Assembly (NCBI GenBank): GCA_015501075.1
Contig: JADNYJ010000147.1
Coordinates: forward strand, 37,599-101,598
Reading direction: 5' to 3'
Length of the DNA stretch: 64,000 nt
DNA from: Gymnopilus junonius
Taxonomy: Eukaryota > Basidiomycota > Agaricomycetes > Agaricales > Galerinaceae
Of this stretch, positions 1 to 14,400 are shown piece by piece. How positions within the stretch are numbered: position 1 is the stretch's first letter; each line of letters opens with the position of its first letter. The notes below the pieces were generated by a model. The model was not told the DNA's origin. It did not search any database and saw nothing but the letters and a program-made list of their open reading frames with translations. The position numbers were made by a program, and so were the translations under genes.

Positions 1-3000
1 GACGGTGTTCCTTGCTAGCAGAGCAAGCCAATACGTGTGTGGGGAGTTGGTTGTTGTTGACGGCGTGAGTTATATACTTATTTGTTTCTCTTCCCTTGTT
101 GTGAGCAAAGCCGGAAACAACTGCGGTTGGAAAAATTCTATCACATCACCACTTGGTCTACGTGAACCAAGCGAAGCCGTCTTTGGCGTTGTTCCACTTT
201 GGGATGTGTGTTTAGGCGCTCAATTTTTACCGCCTTGTCTCTTGCTCGCTCTTTGGGTGTATATTTATGTTGTCTTTTTCGTCGTGCCCTGGTGTATGAT
301 CGATCCGATCGCTGACTGCCCTTTTTTTCATTTCACCTCAATGCAGGGATGGATGGGTCGGTGATCGCATCTTCATCATTAGCACATTCGTGAGGTGATG
401 AAGGAACATCATCCTAAGAAGAATAACATACATTTGGAATCTTATTTGGTAGGAAGCACGGAAAGTCAAACAACGCCCTGGTCTTGACTAGTTTGGTAAG
501 TGTTTAATGAACAAATGGAAGTGCGCCACACATGCTCTAGCTATTTGAGTATCTTGTCCGCTGCCAGGTCCAACTCGTACTGATGTTAGATTGCCTGTTA
601 TCCCCCAAGGATCTCAAGGCTCCCACTGTCATAGGATAAATTCATCAGTGACAACGCCCATTCACACGAACGGGACGAAGGTTTAATTATTACGGCACTG
701 GTTTATTTTGGTTAAATGCAAGGACCAGGCTCGACCAGCCATCTGACCGTGTCCGCTGCGCAACCTGGTGCCCTGCCAGATATAGGTCTGAATGAAGCGC
801 CCGCATAAAGATAAGGAACTAGAGTTATGTACACGTATTTCGTTGCTGGGTTAACTAGGTACGCACGGCTACTTTCATACATATTTCAGTGACACATTGA
901 ATTCAGTTCTAAGAGCTAACGGCGAAATGGCGATTTTTCCTAAATATCCCTCCTTACGCCCATATGTATTCTATCCTCACTATCTTGTGGACACTGCGTC
1001 AAGCGAACCAGGAACGACACAAGTCGTCTCTCGATCTCCAGTACTGTAACAACTATATAGTAATCCAAAGTTGAGACGTTGCCGGCATTGTCCAGACTCT
1101 TCCCATCTCACTTTGATGTAATACTCTTATAGGCAAATTAAATGCTCAAGCTCGACAGTCCCTGCGGCAGGCACCACTCTCCTTGATCAGGCGGCTATCC
1201 CTGTCAAGCTCAGATCCCGCCCAACGCGGTTCCGATAATGCGCGTATAGGATGTGCGCCAGCGCCTTTTGATTTAAAAGGTATAGCGCCAAGAATATTGC
1301 GGACATTTGCACGTTTTCACAGAGCAGCATGGACGCTCGACTTATGGTCACCGTGACCACCTTGACTTTTTTGGTCCGACAAAAGCTTCTAGAAAGGCAG
1401 CCGTGTCCATAATAAAGACAGCTACGCTCGACAGCAGGACGAACAGCACACCGCCGTCTCCTTTACCTGACATTGAAAAAATTCGATGCATTCTGCAGTC
1501 GAAGAAGCTTGAAAACAGCTGAACCAAATTGCAGGACTCTTGGAATATTGATAGCTATTAATCCTTTATTGTTATATGGAAAACTACCAGCATATGCGGA
1601 GGGTAGACATAATAGTCGTCTACAGTTATCAGAGATATCTAACGGAAAAATGACAGCTCAATTCTACTAGTATATCCTAAGGGACACGCAGTTTATGGCG
1701 TCACCTTTCCTTTCTCCTTAGACTTTAGACTTCACACTATGTCTGTTTCAATCTTTGGTCATCCCTAGCATTTTCTTAATATGTACTGTCCACTAACGGC
1801 CTATCAATGACCGGACCTTCTATACGTTACCCTTGAGGAAAGAACTCCATCTTGAAATTCTTTAAAGCTTCCACGTTCGACGACTTCCGATTGTCGGAGG
1901 AAACATGCTGAATTTATAGAACTGAATTGGGCTTCTCCCGCGATGCTACGAGTTAGCTATTCTCAATCGTTCGAACGGGAATTTTTGTGGTATATCGAGC
2001 ACACTCGTCGCATGTTCTCAGCTTCTTGTATTTCATTATACCGGAGAGGAGATAAGAGAGAAGTAGCAAACCGGACCCTCGTTCCGACTCTCCAAGTGAT
2101 AGATCTACGTATGGGCACCAGGCTGGCTCCTAAAGGGAATGAGGGTCTCAAATGCACGCAAGATAACTTCGTGTGTATGGCGTTTCTATTCCTGTCAAAA
2201 ATTTACCCCGTTTATGATATTTACGATAAACAGTTTTAGAGCAAGATTCCAGGGACCGCAGATTGACTATGCAATTAGGATATCCCAAGCACAAGTGATT
2301 TACCAACCGAATCCAAAGATAGGATCTCGACAATCGTAAGAGAAAGCGAGTCGGTGGGTATCCGCAAGCAATTTTAGCATCGTAGGAGATGCATGTGCTG
2401 TGACTAAACTCATGATTTCGAGTCGGGACTCCTGATGTATAGAACGCCCAACTGAAGATGTGGGGTCCCCGTGAACGGAGATGAAGAAAGCCGACAGTGC
2501 CCATAGTTAATTAGAACCACAAGAAATTCGATTCTATGTTAGGTTCCTATGCATTGGCTCGACCAAGAGGCTAGGTGTAATAAAACGGTTCATCCGACAT
2601 CTCGGCCAGGATTCCAAAGGAAAGAGTGGGTTTCAAAGTGAGGCTAAGGTCCGTGTATAGACCCAACTCCTTGTAATAGCAGATCCGAGGATGTGTAAAA
2701 GAGCCAGGTCCTTTATCCGTCGATTTCGCGAGTGAGCAGTTGTCTGTAGAAGGTGGAATTGCAATTTGAGAGCAATCAGTCGGAACACCGTTCCGATGTG
2801 AATCATGTGACTGAATTAAGCGTCATCCACGTTGTGCGGACGGGCTTTCGCTATGGCTCGCGTTTCGGCGCTTATGAAGCATCGAATGTCCTGCAGGGAA
2901 GAACCCCTCCAAATTTCTTCCCGATTATTCAAACTATATATGTTCTGAATTTTTGACCAGTTCTGAAAGGATTTCTACCATAGTTTAAGCTGTGAATAGC

Positions 3001-6000
3001 CATCCACACAAGATGGTGCTATTTTTAAATCGACAAAGGGCTTGTGATGGAGTTTCTTCACTGCGTAGTTGGTGGGCAGGCGCGAGGATTGAACATACTT
3101 AAAGTATCCTGGCCGCGGGGTTAATTAACTACCGGGTCATGGAACAACAAGCTACCGTTCAGACCAAGTCAAATGTGACACTCCGGTTGAGGCTCAAACT
3201 AGGATCCCCGGTACCGTCATCCGTGGAATTTGCCAGTAATGCCTCTCATCGGCGGTGACTATTACAAGATAAGCACCCTAATAAGAGATAAAGCTGCCGA
3301 TATAAGTAGCGTAGGGCAGGATTTTCTACCGTTGTTCCAATAATTGTGACATGGTGGGAAGGCTAGATTGGGTGATCAATCTGACGACGTGCAAACCTCC
3401 CAAGCCCATTACACGTTCTTACACGAACCATTAGCAAATCAAAATGGTATTTACTACTCAGGTGAGATAAAATATGTTAATATTAGTACATCGGAAAATC
3501 ACCGTAATTATCCAAGTGGCTTGAAAAGTCTCTTGGCTTTTTAGAAAGAGAGACAGGCTCGGAACAAGGGAGACGGTGTGGTTAAGTGCCATGCTTCTTT
3601 CTTGTAGAAGTTTTCAGATAATCTGCCGTGGCATGGACATGAAGAATAGTTGCCTTCCTTTACACATGCCCTGATTTATCTATGGCAAGAAAGGCCCCTA
3701 ACCTACGGCAACGAGAGAATGATATAATCTACCAAATGGCCTTATTAACACCTCGGGTGCATCAAGAAATATTTTATAAATCCCTCCCCGTAAATTTGGC
3801 AGGTGGTTATTCATGGTATAAGACCAAGGAAGGCCGAACTTGACCTACATTTAGAGTGCGCGCCCACGAACGCTTCATGTTCGCACTGTGTCGTACTTAG
3901 GTGATATTTGAATCGTCTAGTGATTAATTGGCCTTTACTAATGTCAGGGCATTTGGCATACCCTGCGAATAGATGCTAATGAGCATCCTCATCTCTCTGA
4001 TCTTCTGTTCCTCTGGCCCTGGAATGCACACACATATCATTACTGCCCACTGAGAAAGTGTTACAATCTATTTCACCTGCAAGCAAGCCATGATGGAAAC
4101 AATCTTATAGCTAGGTTATAAATCAACTCTGCTGTCAGGATCTCCATCGGAAATTTTCGATGATAATGAGAGATGCTTAACGTTTAATGTCGGACTAAAG
4201 AAAGAATGCAATGTACCCCATTTACTCTTCGGAAATGTTCGAGCTTCTTCGCCTCAGTCATCTCATGTGAGTACCACCTGGTCGGATTAAAAGGTCACAA
4301 CGGCCTCTTTCCGCCTTTCTCGAAGCTTTCTTGAGCATGACTTGAAACTTAAATGATTCCATACAAGGTCCGAAGCCTGGCATCCACTCTACTTACGAAC
4401 TATCTGATTTAAAGCCCACCACTTAGTACAAGATGGAGATCCTTAAAGTTAACCACTGATCACAAAATGATGGAAATGCCTGGAGGAAGAATCAAGTGTT
4501 CTTTTGGCCATGACATGTTCTGCTATAAGACATGTCAAAATTCTTTTGCATCGTTGAAAAAAGAATGAGACCCATGTGTTCCCTGTTTTTGACGATGGCA
4601 CGATGGGAGTTGTTGGCTTCTGTGTCTGGTGAAATTGGGGGAACGCGTGGGACGCTTCATAGAAGAGTCTAGAAATAATGCTCAAGGGAAAATTGCAACT
4701 CGGATATAAGCACGAGGAGAACTTTAAGTTGTAACCGCAAGAAGCGCCTGCACCTAGTCCAAGGATATATCGATAGGAACAATGAATGAATAGCATACCC
4801 CAATGAGAAGATGCTTTCAGCAAATGACATGGAAGATGCCGAATCCCCGATAGCCACTTTCCCTCTCCAGGGTATCCCCGAATCAGGGTCTCGATCCTTA
4901 CCAGATAATTCCCGCTATGAACAGGAGTACCTGGGTACTTCAGAAGTTCCTAATTGAATACGCAAGGAGGATTTTGGTTGAGGCTCACACGAATGCAGGG
5001 CCGGTCCGAAAGAATGGAAATAGACCACGACATTCCAATGGCATAAAGAAGGTTATTCAATCTTTCCATAGACTTCGAAAGTGAATCCAGTTGGCCGTAA
5101 ACAAACAGTGATTTCAAAAGGGAGGAGATGGAAACTTGTGTTAGTAAAATCTGCAGGCCTCTTCTTATGTCGACTCTTCTTTGAGATTGAATAAGACAGA
5201 CCGATGTTATAAAACGTCTGCCAAGAATTTGGGCGCTTTGCTATGCATGAATCCACCAACAGGAAACCCGATTTAATTTTTAATAGCCTGCATTGGATGA
5301 TTACCTCGATTTTCAGACCTGATTTCCCCAGAAGGCATTAACTGAGAACTCTGCGTCGGACCGCTGCGCCCCGAGGTGTTGATCCACGAAGCCGGTCCAT
5401 AGCCGCCTCGTTCGTCTCAAAAGGACCAAGGAATATTAATACCACCCCGAGCAAGTGGGTATCTCCACTGTCCAGGTTGTATCTCTCAAATGAGGGATTG
5501 ATCTTGATTACCGTGGTCCAAGCTAAAGAGTACTGTATCTTCTCAGTGGCACCCATAAAGTAAGATCCCAGTGACAGATTATAGACGGTCTTCATCCAGA
5601 CGAAATACTCCTTCAAAACATCGCCAAAGTGATGATTCCATGTTCTTTTTAACAGAGTAAGGATGCGCAGTATACGGGATCCAGTATGGCAAACAGGGCA
5701 AAGCAGAGTCAGAGGGACATGACTCAATAGACTCTATGTAGGCGTAGGGGCTCTAGGGTCACTTTGATTATAGCGAAAAATCGTTGGTCTTCAATAGCGG
5801 CGTGTCGGCAGAGTAAAATCGACAGAAGTTTCTGAATCCCCCCGGCATGTGTAGGTCAAGGGTCTTCAAGGGCAAGGAAAGTCTTCAGCCACAGATTTAG
5901 CAGGGTGACGAGAAGTTATGCACACTAGTCGAGCGAATAAAATGGCAAAGCTTTGAATCCTTGAGATGGCCTAGAGTAATTCGCCTTTCCGTAAGTTTTA

Positions 6001-6840
6001 GTAGGTTAGTAGCATCGATAGGTTGGCCTTGAAGGAATAGACTACCGCGATGTTCCATGACAGTCACTAGGAGAAGTGAATAAAGTTCTACCACAGTGAG
6101 TACTAATGCCGTTAAGAATGGCTGACATCGCTTAGTGGATTGAACAAACCGCTCACCTCGATCCTGCCATCCACATCCCCAGATGATGGCCTATAATCAT
6201 GAAGCGCCGGTTGAGTCGGTTCCCTTCCTCAGATTCTGAGGGAAGAGCAACTTTCCTTGCGACCAAATTTGGTTATGAATTCGCATGATCACATGAGCAT
6301 CCTTAGCTAATCGTCACAGATGCCACGGTTCACCTCGTTCCTGCCTTCTCAAATCCGAGGCAAAAATTTTTGGCAAAAGCCAACGGCGGCGTCCCCAAAG
6401 AACAGAGGCAATTTTATAACGACATCGCAAAGCGGACCATCTTTGGATCAATCTACTGGAGCCATCAACTTCAGGTATCAATCATTCTTTTATAATGGTC
6501 CTGTCACCATGAGAAACGCTGGGAATTCTATCGCACTTGGGAACCTCGACCTGTGGCGACCATGGTCTCCAGGGCACTGACGCGGAATGAGATTATGGTT
6601 AACTCTGAGTCTCGCTATCGTTCTGGGGTTTTGATTTTCTACAACAGGTGCGATCTGCGCTGAAATTCATAGCTGTCAGAGACTGGACAATCCTTACCAG
6701 TCGATTATCAACTGATGTACAAAAGACATCTGAAACAAGAACACAAAGTCAAAGGTCCCTGTGTAACTATTTTCATCAGATGAAATCAAGGAGGTCAAGG
6801 CAACCCGCCTACGCCTCCCAGCGACCCCGTCAGCGTCGAG
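1..6840. other. Gene-free block, nothing recognised
   Basis: I see no gene I can support here. Open frames are all under about 130 codons, none shows a family motif, and no pair of neighbouring frames joins through a plausible GT...AG intron into a longer protein, unlike the dense spliced genes further right. The first 370 bases are T-rich and end in an acceptor-like 'gcag' followed by a short open frame, so they could be the tail of a plus-strand gene that begins outside the window. The rest has no obvious repeats, tRNA or low-complexity tracts. It could be old decayed sequence, a long intergenic region, or sequence from another source. Confidence 0.5.
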
Positions 6841-6848
6841 ATTGATCA

Positions 6849-6855
6849 TATATAA
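6849..6855 (+). promoter_or_regulatory. Putative TATA box of the malic enzyme gene
   Basis: TATATAA lies about 100 bases upstream of the ATG of the malic enzyme gene on the same strand, followed by a pyrimidine-rich stretch, as is usual for fungal core promoters. Functional use is inferred from position only. Confidence 0.4.
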
Positions 6856-6953
6856 GGCCAAATTGTGCTCGCTCATACATTCCCCTAGACCCGTTCCTCA
6901 TATTTAGTATTTAAAGTTCTTTATTTCTTTTTCAACAAACCTTCTCTGCGGCC

Positions 6954-9161
<2,208 letters not shown>

Positions 9162-9453
9162 ACGCCTTAATGTCAACCATACCTTATAAAAAACGTCGTA
9201 TCGCCAGTCTAATTTTGAACCTAGATTCCCGTTTAGACATAGATATCTGTAAACATCCCCCATACTCATCCTCGGAAGATCCGTTCGTAATACTAACACT
9301 CCAGTGTTTTGAATAAAATGTATTGAGAAATAGATATCTAGTGAAAAGGTATTGACGTTACATGAATGATTATGAATACAATTGTGAAAAGAAAACAGAA
9401 GTTGCTTCTTCAATACAATAACAAAACTATACCAGATAGGAAGATCTACTTGC

Positions 9454-10819
9454 TCAACCTGGATTTGAAGATAAAGGTGAAAAGCGCTTGGCAGCAATAG
9501 CCTTTGGCGGTAGAGGCGGAGGAGCAAAGTCTATGGTTGATCTACGTCCAAGAGAATCACTAACACCATTACGCGATCCTCCTGGGCCCTCGCTGCGGGA
9601 ACCGTTACTCCGATTAGAGCGAGAAGGTACCGGTGCCCAAAAATTGGGGTCATTTTGAAGAATAGACTCAGTACCAGTGAAAGACGTGTAAACAGTATCT
9701 AAGCAAAGGTGTCAGTGAAATACGCTGCCGAGTAAACCCAACTCACCTGGCCGAGCTTTCTTCGCTTCTGGACACGAGACTCTTACAACCTGTCGCAGTC
9801 TCGCAAGGGTCCGCCGCCGAAAGATAAAGAATATGACGCTTCCTACCAATAAAAGGAAACCAATAACAGCAAGAGCTGCAGTAAGGATTTTGACAGACTT
9901 TTGAGACGTTTGATGGTGACCACCGGAGGAAGAACTCATTTGTTCCATGGCGGCAGATGAAGAATTACTGGACAAAGGGGTCTGGGATGTTTGGGATTTG
10001 GTAGTATTAGAAAATGGCTTAGTTGTTGGCTGACCGACTTCCATGTTTTTCGTGTCCATGTTGGGAAAAACGAAAAATCCAGAAAGAGTATAGGGAGCTG
10101 ACGCCTTTGTGATATTGATAATGATAAGATGTTCCTCATCCGAAAGGTGCTGTTGTGTGGCAAACAGTGGTTGGTGCGGGATATCCATAGCTGCACGTGG
10201 AAGAGTCGTCGGAAACGGGGGATTTTTGTCGAGGAAATATACCGCTGAAGGAGGTGGAACGGTGTCATTGCTGGCGGGTACTGTACCAAAGATCAGGATA
10301 CCACTCCCTTCATCTAAAGTGAGTCATTAAAGATCGACATCTTCTAGTAGCAAAGCTCACCGTTAAACTTCAGCGATATTGACGACCCTGGGGTCGTCGT
10401 ACTGTGGGAAGTGAACGATTGGGGTCCCACATTGAGAAACCAGACACCGCCGTAATGTACAAATGGATCGTTGTCGGGTATTAGACATTGTGGACAAGAG
10501 AAATTATGTGGTACCAGAGAAGATGCGAGTGTAGACGTAGTATGAACAGGTGTTGAATTTGATGTTGTCGAGGTTGTCTCGTCAGCTACGTAGGCACGCC
10601 GGCCTAGGTTAATCATTAACCTCTTTGCGCGTTGACTAAGGTTCGTTGACTTCGTGTATGAAGTAGGGGTCGGCGTAATGACTTCCTGTTCGGAGATGGG
10701 AGACATCAAGTCCCTTGGATGATCTGCAAAGTCCAATGCTTCGCCTCCATTTCAAGTGAGCACAGTATCCGATCTTGAGTAATCTTGGACTCACTGTGAG
10801 CAGCCCGCTGAGGGGGCAT
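9454..10819 (-). CDS. Single-pass membrane protein with a basidiomycete-type extracellular domain
   Basis: Function unknown. Joined exons give an extracellular beta-type region (motifs DNDPFVHYGGVW, SLKFNG then DEGSGILIFGTVP across an intron, and a later HLIIINIT segment). A Ser/Thr-rich stalk follows, then one hydrophobic span ILTAALAVIGFLLLVGSVIF with a basic stop-transfer RRRTLARLRQ, and a cytoplasmic tail ending PLSSNPG. This layout (paired beta domain, Ser/Thr stalk, one transmembrane helix, disordered tail) is common among uncharacterised Agaricomycete membrane proteins. The start is uncertain: ATG at 10819 gives MPPQRAAH and splices in phase into HPRDLMSP, but no signal peptide is visible, so the true first exon may be missed. 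The gene converges with the malic enzyme, 293 bases away. Confidence 0.72.
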
Positions 10820-11456
10820 TATTATGGCCTAAATGCCAGCCATGTAAGCATATTGCAGGTCTTCAAGTTTCATGCAAAAGAACTGAATGGATACGTACAT
10901 AAATCTTCTAAATTATGGGGTGGCCGCCGTAGGAACCAAGGAATTTATATGTCGTTCCCAAAGACTCCCGATTTACTGGTACAAGGATACCAGCATATTG
11001 AAATGTTTCTTTTTTGGTTGGATCGGTTTCCCACTGGATCGGGGTCACCTCCACAGAAGAGTGCCTTTCCTAGCCAGGCTGCAACCAGGGTTGCTAACCA
11101 ATAAGCTTGGACTTCCACCGACACATTGGGTTTAGGTCTTCTGAAGTCGTGAATGACTAACACAGGTTGTACGTAAATCGACTTTTGGCCCATTGGTTAA
11201 GTGGTTGGTCAACGGTCCAGCTTCAGGCTGATTTTTGAGTTTGGGCTTAGAATGAATGAATGAGTGCGAGCAACTTTGACGCCCTGTTATCGTTGCCTTC
11301 CCATGGTTGGTACGGGGAGTTTTTCGTCGACATCGTGGGAAGTTAAAAACCATTCGGAGGAACGCACTAAACACTAGCAAATCATCCAATGTATTGTAGA
11401 GGAATATGAATGTGTAAATCAAACTAACGGAACAATAGATGTGTGTTCTCTAGGTT
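10820..11456. other. Intergenic, no gene seen
   Basis: About 640 bases between the membrane-protein gene and the stop of the ABC transporter, both on the minus strand. Short open frames occur on both strands but none has a motif or a splice partner. It should hold the promoter of the membrane protein and the 3' end of the transporter transcript. Confidence 0.5.
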
Positions 11457-14400
11457 CTATACCCCAGCCAACTTTTTTAGCATTGCGAATTCCTCCTTCC
11501 CGGTGGCTTTGCACAAAGCATAGAATTTGGACGCCGAATTGCTCAAGAGCGTCGCCGGTCTAAAATGTCCCGTAAGGCACATATTCACGTAATGGCAGTT
11601 AATATTGAACTCTCACTGGTCAAACTCAACTATCCTTCCTTGCTCGAGCAGCATCACCTATCAAGGAGGAACAGGCGTGAATCCATGAGTTCTCCGATAG
11701 CATCAATACTCACCCGGTCATAGTCAATCACAGTGCGCAAGCGATGCGCTATTGTCAGTATCGTGCTTTCAGCGAATTCTCTGCAGGAAACAGGATGATG
11801 TATCAGAAAGTAAAGAGGAAATAGAGGTCTTACTGCCGGATTGTCTTCCCAATCAATTCATCAGTTGCATAATCAACACTTCAAACCGTCACCTCAGTGA
11901 GCAGATCACGTCATAAAATCGTCTAACACACCTTGCTGTTGCCTAGTAGAAAAGGTGCGCATTAGATTAGCGGTCTCGAAAAGACCTCTTTTACTTACCT
12001 CATCCATCACAAGAACCTTTGAACGCTTTAAAATTGCCCGAGCCATGCAAAGTAATTGCTTTTCTCTGATGCCAACTTCAAAAGATTTCCAAACGACAAT
12101 GATATTACGTACCCCGTTGAAAAGTTATCGCCGCCTTCGGACACTTTAGAGTCCAAGTCCCTGAAAACGTTTGCATTTATCGTATCTACAGCCTCAGCAG
12201 GTGTGTCTGCTGAGGGTATAAGATGCACGCGACGAAGGGCTTCGTACTGAGAAAAAGACAGCTATGAGTGTTCTGTACTCATCGAAAAAAGAATCTTACA
12301 ATATCTGCGTCTCCGTACTCTTCAAAGACGTCTAGCGTAGAACGAAGAGTGCCACTCAGAATTGTAGGGTCCTCTTATTAAAATCAAAGACATCAACGCA
12401 AGCAAGTAACAGAAGTCACCAGATACTGACGGGGAATAATAGTCAGCCGACTTCTAAGATCCGTCAAGCCGATCTTTGATGTGTCGATTCCATCCACCAT
12501 GATTTTGCCTTCAGTAGGTTCCACAAATCTGAAGAACGATAATGCAAGGGTGCTTTTGCCGGAACCTGTCCTTCCAAGGATGCCAACCTGTATAACCAGT
12601 TTATTGAACTGCACATAGTAACCGCCGACCTTTCATACCTTTTCACCTGGCTTGATTTCAAAATTCAGATGGTGGAGGACATCCGGTAACTCAGGCTATA
12701 AACTTCGTCAGATACGGTAGAGAAACAGGCAAAAAACAACTGACAGCATATCTAATAACAAGGTCTTCGCATTTAATTGCCCCTTCGGATGGCCATGAAG
12801 CAGGAGGCCTGGGTTCAACATATTCGGGAGGTTCTCGCTTAAGATCAGTGTACTCTTTAACTCGTTCTAGGGCAACCTGCCATAATGTCAGCCAAAGACG
12901 TTTGTGTGGGGAAAGAATGACGCACCATTGATTGTTCTAGGCCAACGAATCGTCTGACCTATATATTTCTCAATAGGAATTCCAAAAGACGGGGAAGAAG
13001 CCACACCATGAAGAGAAGATCGCCAGTAATGGTTGACGCAAAGGCAAGGGCAAAGCCAGCCATGGCAGCGCTAATGCCTGGAGTAATAAGGCAGACCAAC
13101 GCCGTAGACCCAACTATCCCAGCTGACAGAAGATTGAATCGAACGGATAGCCAACGGTTGACTATAGCCAAGTTTTAGCATTATTCAGGATAAGAAACCC
13201 TAGGCGACACACCTCCCCACATCCAGTAATAAGGGTTTGCATTCTAGGAGATGATGCTGTTTAGAAAATGTATTGTAACGTCAATAAAGAAACGAACTGT
13301 ATCAACACATCTGAGCATGTCTCTCAAAAACTTTGAAGATGCACCGAAAGCGCGAATGATTGTCACGCCCGATATCGTTTCTCCATAGATGGAGTACAAC
13401 GGCGACCGAGTTACAGAATCTGAGGAGGTATAAGCGTGCAGTAACGTTTTCGTTAGATGAGAAGCACCTAATCGTCTCATATCCCTGGATGTTTGTCCGT
13501 AGATCTAAAGAGAAATATTCAGCTGCTGCAGAATTTTTGTCTTAGGACTCTTACTTTTGCGACTGTGGAAATGGATCAGGGGCGGGGAACTTAACATTAG
13601 CTAGAAATTCACTCACTGTTCCAGTAAATAAAACCCAGTATTATAGCTGCAAGGATGAAAGGAATCCCTCCCACATAACTTACAGTAACGAGCGTTGTGG
13701 TCGCAGAAAGACCATATATAATACTCCGACCGAAGTTATCCGATAAACTGCTGTCAATTCCTGCGGCAGAGTTATAAACGAAAAAGACAATTCAATGCTG
13801 CAGAACGCACCTTCGAAATCCTTCCCGAAACGATTGAGCACTCGTCCACGTGACACAGTATCATGGAATCGGATGTCAGCGAACAATATCGACTCCAAAA
13901 GCCTCTTGTAGAGCACATTGGAGGCGTGTATAGAACCGTGATACAGGATGAACCATCTGACAGTCGATATAACAAGGCCAACTCCAGTGATTACTGCATA
14001 CAACGTGATATAGAAGACAGGTGACTTTCCTCCGCCGTTCAAAGCAGAATTCGACCAATATCTAGAAATGGTTGGGTCAACAGGCGATAATAATAGACAG
14101 AGGATTTTTCGCCTACCTGAGCCATCCGTTTTCGACCACAGGTGAGGCAGAAGCGATAACCAATACAGAAATGAAAAGGGTCCAATACCATCCTTTTCCG
14201 CATGCCCAAATATAGGTCTGCCAGATGTCACGGCTGATACGCCCGACAGCACGTTTTTCCTCTTCAACGAGTTTTCGTGCAGGCTTCTTCTCCAGTTTCA
14301 CAGAAACCGGCCTAGAGACGACGGTGGAACTCGACTCCGACTGCGAGTCAGTCGGTTCTGCCAGAACCTTTGTCTCCGCTTCCTCTAGCTGTTCTTTCTC

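Noticed and set aside
3202..3214. GGATCCCCGGTACC as vector polylinker
   Set aside because: It lacks one base of the standard order and the adjoining sites of a vector are absent. Kept only as a check item.
5338..5727. 129-codon minus-strand open frame containing a CPVCHTGSR stretch
   Set aside because: No recognisable domain, no splice partners, and only one possible zinc-type Cys pair. The length is within what chance allows in a 7-kb gene-free block.
6320..6580. 86-codon plus-strand frame starting MPRFTSFLPSQ
   Set aside because: No motif and no continuation across plausible introns. It is too far from the malic enzyme start to be its leader exon.
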